Positions 17,789 to 24,842 of a stretch of DNA of 64,000 nt are shown here, one piece after another; positions within the stretch are counted from its first letter, which is position 1; each line of letters opens with the position of its first letter. Both the position numbers and the translations under genes were made by a program. The stretch covers positions 1,426,001 to 1,490,000 of the forward strand of contig JAXLUM010000001.1 of assembly GCA_046329515.1 (NCBI GenBank). Reading direction: 5' to 3'. The stretch comes from Bog-950 sp046329515. GTDB taxonomy: Bacteria > Bacteroidota > Bacteroidia > Chitinophagales > LD1. A model generated the notes under the pieces. The model was given only the letters and a program-made list of their open reading frames with translations, ran no database searches and was not told the DNA's origin.

Positions 17789-19348
17789 ATGGATAAGTAT
17801 AAAAAACTGCCTTTCTCAGCTCTGCCTTTTATCGGGTATGCTCTTATAGCTGCAATTGCCATTGTTGAGTTTTACAGTCCCACGGGTGTTTACCTTCAGG
17901 TGGCTTACGTAGTGGCTATTTTACTTACGTTTTACGCTGAAGATAAGTTAAGCACTATAGTAGCGGCAGTGGCTTCGGCCCTGGCTATTATGTTTTCGGT
18001 TTTTTATTCGCACGCCAATGAAGATTTTAATGTAGTTACCACCAATCTCTCTATTTCGCTGGCTGGGGTTACGGTTACGATGTTCTTTGTATTGTATGTA
18101 AAAAATTTAAGAGGCAAGTCAGAAGAGAATACAAAGCAAATAACCTCTCTTTTTTCTCATGCTACGGAAGGAATCATTTTAACCAACCGTGTTGGTGAAA
18201 TAGTGTTGGTTAATCCGCACGCTGAAACTCTTTTTGGATATACGAAAGAAGAATTGATTGGCAAGCGCATTGAAATACTAATACCCGAAAACCTAAAACG
18301 TTCGCACGAACGCCAGCGCGAAGGCTTTCATCACAAACCCGTTAACCGTACTATGGGCGGCGGGCGCGATTTGTTTGCCCGCCGAAAGGATGGAAGTGTA
18401 TTCCCTGTAGAAATAAGTCTCAGTCATTATCGCTCCGGTAAGGATGCCTTTGTGGTAGCTTTTATAATTGATATAACCGTACGCAAAAAGGGAGAGGAGT
18501 TACTGGAACAGAAGCGCACGGAACTGGAAAATGTTAGCAAGGAGATTAGACAACTGAATGTAAACCTCGAACAAAAAGTAAGCGATAGAACAATGATGTT
18601 GCGCGAAACATTGGCGCAATTAGAGAAATCGAAAGATGAACTGGCTACTGCTTTGGAAAAGGAAAAGGAACTGGGGGATTTGAAATCGCGCTTCGTATCA
18701 ACCGTTTCTCATGAGTTCCGCACTCCTCTAAGCACTATACTATCATCGGCTTCTCTGTTAGGCAAGTATATTCAAACTGATGAGCAGCCTAAACGGGAAC
18801 GCCATATTGCCCGCATAAAAGATTCGGTGCAGCATATGAGCGCCATGCTCGAAGATTTGCTATCTCTTGGCCGCTTAGAAGAAGGCCTGGTTGAAGTGAA
18901 GAAAGATACATTCGATTTCGCTCATTTCTTTGAGGACTTTGTGGCCGAAATGAAAGAGATTAATCAAAAGGGGCAGCGCATTGAATACACCCACACAGGA
19001 CCGGTTGAAGTGTTTGGCGACCGCCGGCTGATTAAAATCATATTACTTAATCTGGTATCTAATGCCGTAAAGTTTTCTGATGAAGGGGGAACCATATGGG
19101 TAAACTCTGAAAACAAAAACGGCACTCTTACGCTTTCAGTTAAGGATAGCGGCATAGGTATTTCAGAGGAAGATGTGCAGCATTTGTTTGAACGTTTCTT
19201 CCGTGCACGCAATGCTATAAATATTCAAGGCACCGGACTTGGTTTACATATCATATATAAATACCTTGAATTAATGGGCGGAAATATAAATGTGCATAGT
19301 AAATTGGGAGAAGGAAGTATATTTACGGCCGCAATTCCGTCAGTGTAA
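17789..19348 (+). CDS. membrane PAS-domain sensor histidine kinase
   Basis: A 519-aa kinase. Four hydrophobic segments (about 10-29, 33-50, 54-74, 83-106) form an N-terminal membrane domain without a large periplasmic loop. A PAS domain follows at about 115-230 (GIILTNRVGEIVLVNP ... RKDGSVFPVEIS), then a coiled coil. The phosphoacceptor is H308 in STVSHEFRTPLS. The ATPase domain has an N-box (NLVSNAVKFSDEG), a G1-type DSGIGIS, and GTGLGLHI. It sits between the beta-CASP gene and the CheY-CRP gene (15 bases downstream), which is the obvious candidate partner. The membrane/PAS layout suits sensing of redox state, light or energy, but the signal is unknown. Confidence 0.9.
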   Translation: MDKYKKLPFSALPFIGYALIAAIAIVEFYSPTGVYLQVAYVVAILLTFYAEDKLSTIVAAVASALAIMFSVFYSHANEDFNVVTTNLSISLAGVTVTMFFVLYVKNLRGKSEENTKQITSLFSHATEGIILTNRVGEIVLVNPHAETLFGYTKEELIGKRIEILIPENLKRSHERQREGFHHKPVNRTMGGGRDLFARRKDGSVFPVEISLSHYRSGKDAFVVAFIIDITVRKKGEELLEQKRTELENVSKEIRQLNVNLEQKVSDRTMMLRETLAQLEKSKDELATALEKEKELGDLKSRFVSTVSHEFRTPLSTILSSASLLGKYIQTDEQPKRERHIARIKDSVQHMSAMLEDLLSLGRLEEGLVEVKKDTFDFAHFFEDFVAEMKEINQKGQRIEYTHTGPVEVFGDRRLIKIILLNLVSNAVKFSDEGGTIWVNSENKNGTLTLSVKDSGIGISEEDVQHLFERFFRARNAINIQGTGLGLHIIYKYLELMGGNINVHSKLGEGSIFTAAIPSV

Positions 19349-19363
19349 ACATGTTGGGCCCCT

Positions 19364-20422
19364 ATGAAGAAAATTTTACTTATTGAAGATAATAAAGCAG
19401 TAAGGGAAAATATAGCCGAAATTCTTGAGTTGGCTAAGTATGAAGTTCTCTCTGCTGAAAATGGAAAAGTTGGGGTAGATGTAGCACTTAAAGAATCGCC
19501 CGATTTAATCATATGCGATATAATGATGCCCGAACTGGATGGTTATGGCGTTTTGCATATGCTTAGTAAAAATCCTAAAACATCTGCTATCCCCTTTATC
19601 TTCCTTACCGCTAAGGCCGATCGTTCCGATTTCAGAAAAGGAATGGAAATGGGCGCTGATGATTTTATTACCAAGCCTTTTGATGATATAGAGTTGCTTA
19701 ATGCCGTTGAAACACGCCTTAAGAAAACGGAAATGTTGCGCACCGAGTTTTCAGCCAACATTGAAGGCATAAATGCATTTTTGAACGAAGCCCGCGAAAG
19801 CAGCAAGTTAGACTTAACCAAAGGCGAACGCGAAGTACAGCAATACAAGCGTAAACAAAGCATTTATACGCAGGGCCACCGCCCAACCTGCCTGTTTTTC
19901 GTAAGCAAGGGTAAAATCAAAACCTTCCGTATTAATGATGACGGTAAGGAATTGATTACCGCTATTTATAAGGATGGTGATTTTATGGGTTACACCGCTT
20001 TGTTGGAAGAATCAATTTACCAGGATAATGCTGAGGCATTGGAAGATGCTGAAGTAATGATTATACCTAAAAGCGATTTTCTTGCGCTGGTAAACAGTGA
20101 TGGTCATGTTGCACGCAAGTTCATTAAAATACTTTCAGCCAACCTGGTTGAAAAGGAAGAGCAACTGCTTAACCTGGCTTATAACTCACTGCGCAAGCGT
20201 GTAGCCAACGGCTTATTGCATGTTTACGAAAAGTTTAAAAGCACGCCGGGCGATAAGCCTAAATTGGAAATGAGCCGCGAGGACCTGGCACAGGTTGTAG
20301 GTACAGCCACTGAATCGCTCATTCGTACATTAAGCGATTTTAAATCAGAAAAACTTATCGAAATTAAAGAAGGGAAGATCTCCATTCTTGATGAAGCGCG
20401 CCTGAAGAACTTGCTTAACTAG
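19364..20422 (+). CDS. hybrid response regulator: CheY receiver fused to Crp/Fnr regulator
   Basis: A 352-aa two-part transcription factor. Receiver domain 1-120: phosphoacceptor D52 (IICDIMMPELDG), acidic pocket ED at 8-9, T82 (FLTAKAD) and K104 (ITKPFDD). A cyclic-nucleotide-binding-type domain follows at about 155-270, then a Crp-type winged helix at about 275-350. The recognition helix TATESLIRTLSDF keeps E317 and R321 in the positions that contact the TGA half-site in Crp and Fnr. There is no Fnr-type N-terminal cysteine cluster, so any oxygen signal would come through the kinase or a ligand. It is therefore a candidate for the Fnr-like sites at 27237, 29722, 31580, 31602 and 33039 (inference). 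Confidence 0.88.
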   Translation: MKKILLIEDNKAVRENIAEILELAKYEVLSAENGKVGVDVALKESPDLIICDIMMPELDGYGVLHMLSKNPKTSAIPFIFLTAKADRSDFRKGMEMGADDFITKPFDDIELLNAVETRLKKTEMLRTEFSANIEGINAFLNEARESSKLDLTKGEREVQQYKRKQSIYTQGHRPTCLFFVSKGKIKTFRINDDGKELITAIYKDGDFMGYTALLEESIYQDNAEALEDAEVMIIPKSDFLALVNSDGHVARKFIKILSANLVEKEEQLLNLAYNSLRKRVANGLLHVYEKFKSTPGDKPKLEMSREDLAQVVGTATESLIRTLSDFKSEKLIEIKEGKISILDEARLKNLLN

Positions 20423-20437
20423 CACCGCGTGCATTTC

Positions 20438-20860
20438 TTACGACCACTTATCTCTATCCGTAAGGTCAAGATCATTCGCCTCATCAAAAGGCGATTTGTG
20501 TTCGCTTATCTCTTTGCCTTCGCGGTTTTGGCGCTCTAAGGTCCAACCGTTTGTTAGTGTGGTTTCAATCCAAAGGTTGCCCGATTTGCGGAATACCTGA
20601 ACAGATAAACTGAATTTATCCCAAAACTCCTGCTCCAGTGTTGAAACCGTTTCTGTAGTTGAAATGGATATTTCACCTTCCCCGTGCGTTTTACGGCACG
20701 ATTTTACCGTGCGGCTATTGCTAAACATGCGCGATTTGGGAGAGCCCGAGCCGTTGGTGTGCGGTGTCTCAAAGAACTCAATCTTCAGGTAAGGGAATTC
20801 TTTATTGAATTCCTTCTGAAGCTCCCCAAGGGTTTTATTGTCTTTTACAACAATTTTCAT
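20438..20860 (-). CDS. hypothetical protein, 140 aa, end of cco operon
   Basis: A soluble, polar protein with no signal peptide or membrane helix and no family I recognise. It begins with a basic helix (KDNKTLGELQKEFNKEF). The middle contains a Gly/Ser/Arg-rich segment with TNGSGSPKSRMFSNSR around residues 35-50, and the end is acidic (DEANDLDLTDRDKWS). It starts 19 bases after the SafE-like gene and is probably the last gene of the ccoS-NO-Q-P-G-H run. It converges with the CheY-CRP gene, leaving only 15 bases. A role in oxidase assembly or regulation is suggested by position only. Confidence 0.65.
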   Translation of the reverse strand: MKIVVKDNKTLGELQKEFNKEFPYLKIEFFETPHTNGSGSPKSRMFSNSRTVKSCRKTHGEGEISISTTETVSTLEQEFWDKFSLSVQVFRKSGNLWIETTLTNGWTLERQNREGKEISEHKSPFDEANDLDLTDRDKWS

Positions 20861-20879
20861 AATTCAGTTCTTTAAAAAA

Positions 20880-21593
20880 CTACTTTTTATGGCAGCACGA
20901 ATGTTTCGTGCAATCGGTTTTACTTAATTGCGGACTCAAGTAGGGTATTCCCAAATTCATACCACGCATAATCAACACACAGGCCATAAGGCCAACAAAA
21001 ACGGGCACTACCTTTCTTATTTTATTACGAACGCCTAAACTTATGCTGTTAGAAGCCAGGTTAACCAGCGCCATTGCCGGCAAGGTTCCTGCTCCAAACA
21101 TCATCATAAACGCTGCTCCTTTAGGGGCTGAACCTGTAGCTATTGCACCGGCCACTCCCAAATAAACAAGGCCACAGGGCAATAAACCATTCAACATGCC
21201 AACAGTAAATAGCGCCAGGTATCCTTTTTCGCGAATAAAATGTCCAAGCGAAGATTTTATTTTCATAACTAAGCCCGACATGATTTTAGTCAGGCCAAAA
21301 TTTGCCGCATACTTTTGGGGGAAAAGCAGTAATACCAACAAAATAACGCCTAATGCAATAGATAAACCCTGTTGAAAGCCGGCTAAAATGAATCCTTTAC
21401 CAAGCAGGCCAAATATTAAACCGAATACTCCGTAGGTAACTATACGACCCAGGTTGTAAGCTAATGTGCCCAGCACCTTTGCCGTTTGGCTACCTTGGTT
21501 AAGCGGTAAAGCCATAGCAATAGGTCCGCACATTCCCACACAGTGGAAACTGCCTAAAAAGCCTAATGATATGGCTGCCCAAAGGAATTCCAT
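20880..21593 (-). CDS. SafE/TauE-like membrane protein with Cys-rich tail
   Basis: A 237-aa inner-membrane protein of the sulfite-exporter TauE/SafE (UreH/CcdA-like) group with about six helices. The first helix carries a conserved HCVGMCGP (residues 17-24), and a long Gly/Leu-rich region follows. The tail TDCTKHSCCHKK adds four Cys/His clusters and looks metal-binding. In cbb3 gene sets this family usually follows ccoG and ccoH and is thought to help deliver copper or assemble the oxidase. Its ATG overlaps the ccoH stop by one base (TAATG), so the two are translationally coupled. Confidence 0.8.
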   Translation of the reverse strand: MEFLWAAISLGFLGSFHCVGMCGPIAMALPLNQGSQTAKVLGTLAYNLGRIVTYGVFGLIFGLLGKGFILAGFQQGLSIALGVILLVLLLFPQKYAANFGLTKIMSGLVMKIKSSLGHFIREKGYLALFTVGMLNGLLPCGLVYLGVAGAIATGSAPKGAAFMMMFGAGTLPAMALVNLASNSISLGVRNKIRKVVPVFVGLMACVLIMRGMNLGIPYLSPQLSKTDCTKHSCCHKK

Positions 21594-22042
21594 TAGTTAA
21601 TGTTTATCTCTTTTTCATTATAATAAGCTACTCCGTCTGCACTCCATTCTACCTGCATTTTATACAAGCCGGTTTCAAACTTGTCAGATTGTATAAGGCA
21701 GTTGCCTGAAGCATCAGGGGTGCAGCTAACGGTAAAATCAGCTGAACTGTTGCTGGGCCTGTAAAACAAAATGTCGGCCTTTATTTTTTTGCCATTCATT
21801 TTCTGTGGAAACTGAACGTTCACCTTGCGCGCATCTACTGTGCAGGTTAAAGGTTCGCCCAGGGCATTGGCATTGTTCATTTTATTCAGTTGGTCCTGGT
21901 ATTTCAGTTCTTTAGCGTAGTAGTCGGGGGTTACTAAGTCTACTGTTTGCTTATTGGTCAGCATTACCATAAAAAGCATAAAGCCAACAAAAACAGTATA
22001 AACTAATGCTATGCCCCAACCCCAATTAAACTTCTTTATCAT
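21593..22042 (-). CDS. ccoH: CcoH/FixH cbb3 oxidase assembly protein
   Basis: A 149-aa FixH-family protein with one N-terminal membrane helix (about 7-28, WGWGIALVYTVFVGFMLFMV). A YYAKELKYQDQLNKMNNANAL segment follows, typical of FixH, then a periplasmic beta-sandwich domain ending in KEININ. FixH/CcoH supports assembly or stability of cbb3-type cytochrome oxidase in the inner membrane. It is 6 bases from ccoG and overlaps the SafE-like gene, matching the standard gene order. Two Cys in the periplasmic domain (CTPDASGNC) could form a disulfide. Confidence 0.9.
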   Translation of the reverse strand: MIKKFNWGWGIALVYTVFVGFMLFMVMLTNKQTVDLVTPDYYAKELKYQDQLNKMNNANALGEPLTCTVDARKVNVQFPQKMNGKKIKADILFYRPSNSSADFTVSCTPDASGNCLIQSDKFETGLYKMQVEWSADGVAYYNEKEININ

Positions 22043-22048
22043 ATAATC

Positions 22049-23440
22049 TTAATTTGCTGGTCCTAAAAAAATTGTTTTTACCTGATCTATCTTTCTGTCC
22101 CCCTGGTATATGCCTATCTCTATTTTGTTTTTGCGCTGGTGTATTTTGGTCTTATCAACCAGTATAAAAAACACTCCATCGCCTATTGATTCTTTTCCAA
22201 CTACTAGCGATTTGCCTACCATGCTTATTTCGCCGCCTATGTCGCTGCTCTCAATTTTAAGCGTTACCGGTAACTCTTTTCGCGTTTTGTTAATCAGTTT
22301 AATGTTGTAAAGATTACTTACCTGCTCACCCCTGTCCTGGTACATCATACCCTGCGCCCGCATAACGTTTGTTTGAATATCCTTACGGGTAAGCAATAAA
22401 GTTGCCAGTACAGCTACCAGAATTACCAAAACAGTTGAATAAGCTGCTGAACGGAAGGTGATTTTTACCTTTTCCTTTTTGGCAATGTTATTCTCGCTGG
22501 CATAACGTATTAAACCTGTTGGCTTATGCAGGTGCGTCATTATATCATCACATGCATCAATACAGGCGGTACAGTTAACGCATTCTAATTGTGTGCCGTT
22601 ACGTATATCAATACCGGTAGGGCAAACGCGCACACAGGCTGAACAGTCTACGCAATCACCATGTTGCGTAACATCATCCTTCTTCACTTTGCCGCGAGGC
22701 TCACCGCGCATATAGTCATAAGCTACTACTATTGAGTTAGGGTCTAACATAACTCCCTGCAATCTGCCGTAAGGGCAAACAATAAGGCAGGCCTGCTCAC
22801 GAAACCACCAGTAAACGAAAAAGAATACGCTGGTAAAAATTACAAGCGGAATAAATACTCCTAAATGCTGGCTTATTCCTTCTTTAACGTAAAGCAACAC
22901 ATTGTCCATACCTATTAAATAGGCCAGAAAATAGTTGGCGATAATAAAAGATATATCAAAGAACACTATAAACTTTAAAACGCGCTTCATTATCTTCTCC
23001 GTGTTCCACGGCATGGCGCTTAGCTGGCGTTGCTTTTCAGCATCGCCGTCAATCCAGTATTCCACCTTGCGGAAAACCATTTCCATGAAAATGGTTTGCG
23101 GGCAAACCCACCCACAGAAGATGCGGCCAAACACCACGGTAAAAAGAACGATGAAGACAATGAATGTTAGAAAACCTATTACAAAAAGGAAGAAATCCTG
23201 CGGCCAGAATATGGTACCGAACAAAATGAACTTCCTGTCGAGAATGTTAAAGAGAAAAAGAGGTTCGTCTTGATATTTAATCCAGGGTAAAGCAAAGAAC
23301 ACTACTAAGTAAACCAGGCTTACTATGGTGCGTGCATTGTATAATTTACCGTGTGGCTTTTTCGCAAAAATCCAGTTGCGCGAGCCTTCCTCGGTAATTG
23401 TATTAATCGAATTCCTAAACTCATCACTACGAACACTCAT
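22049..23440 (-). CDS. ccoG: CcoG, cbb3 oxidase accessory iron-sulfur protein
   Basis: A 463-aa polyferredoxin-like membrane protein needed for cbb3 oxidase maturation, probably reducing copper for CcoI/chaperone transfer. N-terminal membrane helices carry GRIFCGWVCPQ and EQACLIVCPYGR. The cytoplasmic part has two ferredoxin-type 4Fe-4S motifs, CVDCSACVRVCP and CVNCTACIDACDD. A later helix (about 328-350) leads to a C-terminal periplasmic Ig-like domain (about 365-463). All motifs are intact and length is normal. It sits between ccoP (32 bases) and ccoH (6 bases). Confidence 0.95.
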   Translation of the reverse strand: MSVRSDEFRNSINTITEEGSRNWIFAKKPHGKLYNARTIVSLVYLVVFFALPWIKYQDEPLFLFNILDRKFILFGTIFWPQDFFLFVIGFLTFIVFIVLFTVVFGRIFCGWVCPQTIFMEMVFRKVEYWIDGDAEKQRQLSAMPWNTEKIMKRVLKFIVFFDISFIIANYFLAYLIGMDNVLLYVKEGISQHLGVFIPLVIFTSVFFFVYWWFREQACLIVCPYGRLQGVMLDPNSIVVAYDYMRGEPRGKVKKDDVTQHGDCVDCSACVRVCPTGIDIRNGTQLECVNCTACIDACDDIMTHLHKPTGLIRYASENNIAKKEKVKITFRSAAYSTVLVILVAVLATLLLTRKDIQTNVMRAQGMMYQDRGEQVSNLYNIKLINKTRKELPVTLKIESSDIGGEISMVGKSLVVGKESIGDGVFFILVDKTKIHQRKNKIEIGIYQGDRKIDQVKTIFLGPAN

Positions 23441-23472
23441 AACTCTTCACTTATACATTATTGTTCACAAAA

Positions 23473-24621
23473 CTATTTCGCTGCGGTGCTGGCTGAATCA
23501 CTGCTTACAGCAGCGGTTGAGTCAGTAGCAGATGTTGTAGCTGCGCCACCTTCTACATACAGGGTGCCTTCCGCAGCTTTTGCATTTGCAGGATTGGTGC
23601 CGTGTATTGTTTTAATGTAGCTTACAACGTTCTTAATTTCTTCGGGCTTTAAATCAGCTTCCCACGATTTCATGCCTTTTGCAGGCCAGCCGTATTTTAC
23701 TGATTTAAATACTTCGCTCATTGAGCCGCCATGTATCCAGTAGTCATCAGTAAGGTTTGGTCCCACAATACCTTCGCCGTTTTCGCCGTGGCATGGTTTA
23801 CAGTTTGTGATAAATATGGTTTTGCCTTCGGCAATACCGGCAGCATCAGCCATGGTTACACTGTTTTCATCAACCTTGGCAGGGTGCGCCTTAATGTATG
23901 CAGCTACTTCAGCCTTACCTTTTTCCATTTCAGCCACAAACTCATCATGGCTTGATGGGCCGCCGCCTATATGGTAATAAGCCAAATAGGCTATTGCCCA
24001 CACAATAGATATGTAGAAGCTGTATTTCCACCATGGTGGCAGGTTGTTATCCAGTTCTTTAATACCATCGTAGTTGTGGTCCAACAAAATGTCCTTTTCT
24101 TTCTCTAAGGATACGGATGCATTGAAGTTATCCATGAAAGTTGGGCCTGCCGGTTCAGCGGTTGCGCCTGCCTCAGCAGGTTGAAGTTCGCTAAGCATGC
24201 GGCGGATACGTAATAAAAGCACAACAACAGATGTAAGCAGGGCAAGCATTACTACACCTGCCATAATCAGGTTCCAATCCATAAAGCCTGAACTTTCTGC
24301 AGGGGCTGTGGCTGCGGGTGCAGCATCTTGTGCAAAGGCAACTGAGCTTACCAGTAACAAAGCAATAACAGCGGCTACTTTATTTTTAGCAGCTACCACT
24401 TTTGCTACATTAACAAGCACATTGCCCAACAACATTACGGCAATAAGCAGCACGGCCATTACACCTATAATTAACCACCACATAAGGCTAACGCTATCGT
24501 TAGCTGCTGCAGCAACCGGGGCTGCAGCGGGTGTTGCCTGGGCCATAGCGGCCAAACCACCCAGTAGAGGAACAACTGTCAAAATTGTTCTTTTAAATCT
24601 TATATTATTTAATAGCATCAT
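23473..24621 (-). CDS. ccoP: CcoP, cbb3 oxidase cytochrome c subunit (single haem)
   Basis: A 382-aa membrane cytochrome that passes electrons to the CcoN/O core. It has only one haem-binding CKPCH motif (in TNCKPCHGENGEG), with a downstream Met ligand candidate in KGMKSW; proteobacterial CcoP has two. The N-terminal part contains two similar units: hydrophobic segment, AMAQ or AFAQ, Ala/Pro-rich linker, then another helix (about residues 15-75 and 80-142). A further helix is at about 197-218. The C-terminal ~30 residues are Ala/Ser/Thr-rich. It lies between ccoQ (20 bases) and ccoG (32 bases). Confidence 0.92.
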   Translation of the reverse strand: MMLLNNIRFKRTILTVVPLLGGLAAMAQATPAAAPVAAAANDSVSLMWWLIIGVMAVLLIAVMLLGNVLVNVAKVVAAKNKVAAVIALLLVSSVAFAQDAAPAATAPAESSGFMDWNLIMAGVVMLALLTSVVVLLLRIRRMLSELQPAEAGATAEPAGPTFMDNFNASVSLEKEKDILLDHNYDGIKELDNNLPPWWKYSFYISIVWAIAYLAYYHIGGGPSSHDEFVAEMEKGKAEVAAYIKAHPAKVDENSVTMADAAGIAEGKTIFITNCKPCHGENGEGIVGPNLTDDYWIHGGSMSEVFKSVKYGWPAKGMKSWEADLKPEEIKNVVSYIKTIHGTNPANAKAAEGTLYVEGGAATTSATDSTAAVSSDSASTAAK

Positions 24622-24641
24622 GGTCTATCAGATTTATAGTT

Positions 24642-24824
24642 TTAGTTAATCTTTTCACTCTCGTCAAACGGCAACTCGGTTAACTCTTTTATATAGCCTT
24701 TATCTGCACGCAGGGCAAACCACACCATGCCAATAAATACTACTAGAAAAAGTATCATAGCTATTTTAGGGTAAACCTCAGCGCCGTTAAGTGTTTCGGC
24801 ATATTTTTTTATAAACGAAAACAT
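24642..24824 (-). CDS. ccoQ: CcoQ-like small cbb3 oxidase subunit
   Basis: A 60-aa single-pass membrane protein: a cytoplasmic or periplasmic start with YAETLNGAEVYPK, one helix (about 21-40, IAMILFLVVFIGMVWFALRA) and a short charged tail. Position between ccoNO and ccoP and size fit CcoQ, which stabilises the complex. Sequence alone would not identify it; the call depends on context. Confidence 0.75.
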   Translation of the reverse strand: MFSFIKKYAETLNGAEVYPKIAMILFLVVFIGMVWFALRADKGYIKELTELPFDESEKIN

Positions 24825-24842
24825 AGTTGCCTTTTTAATGGG

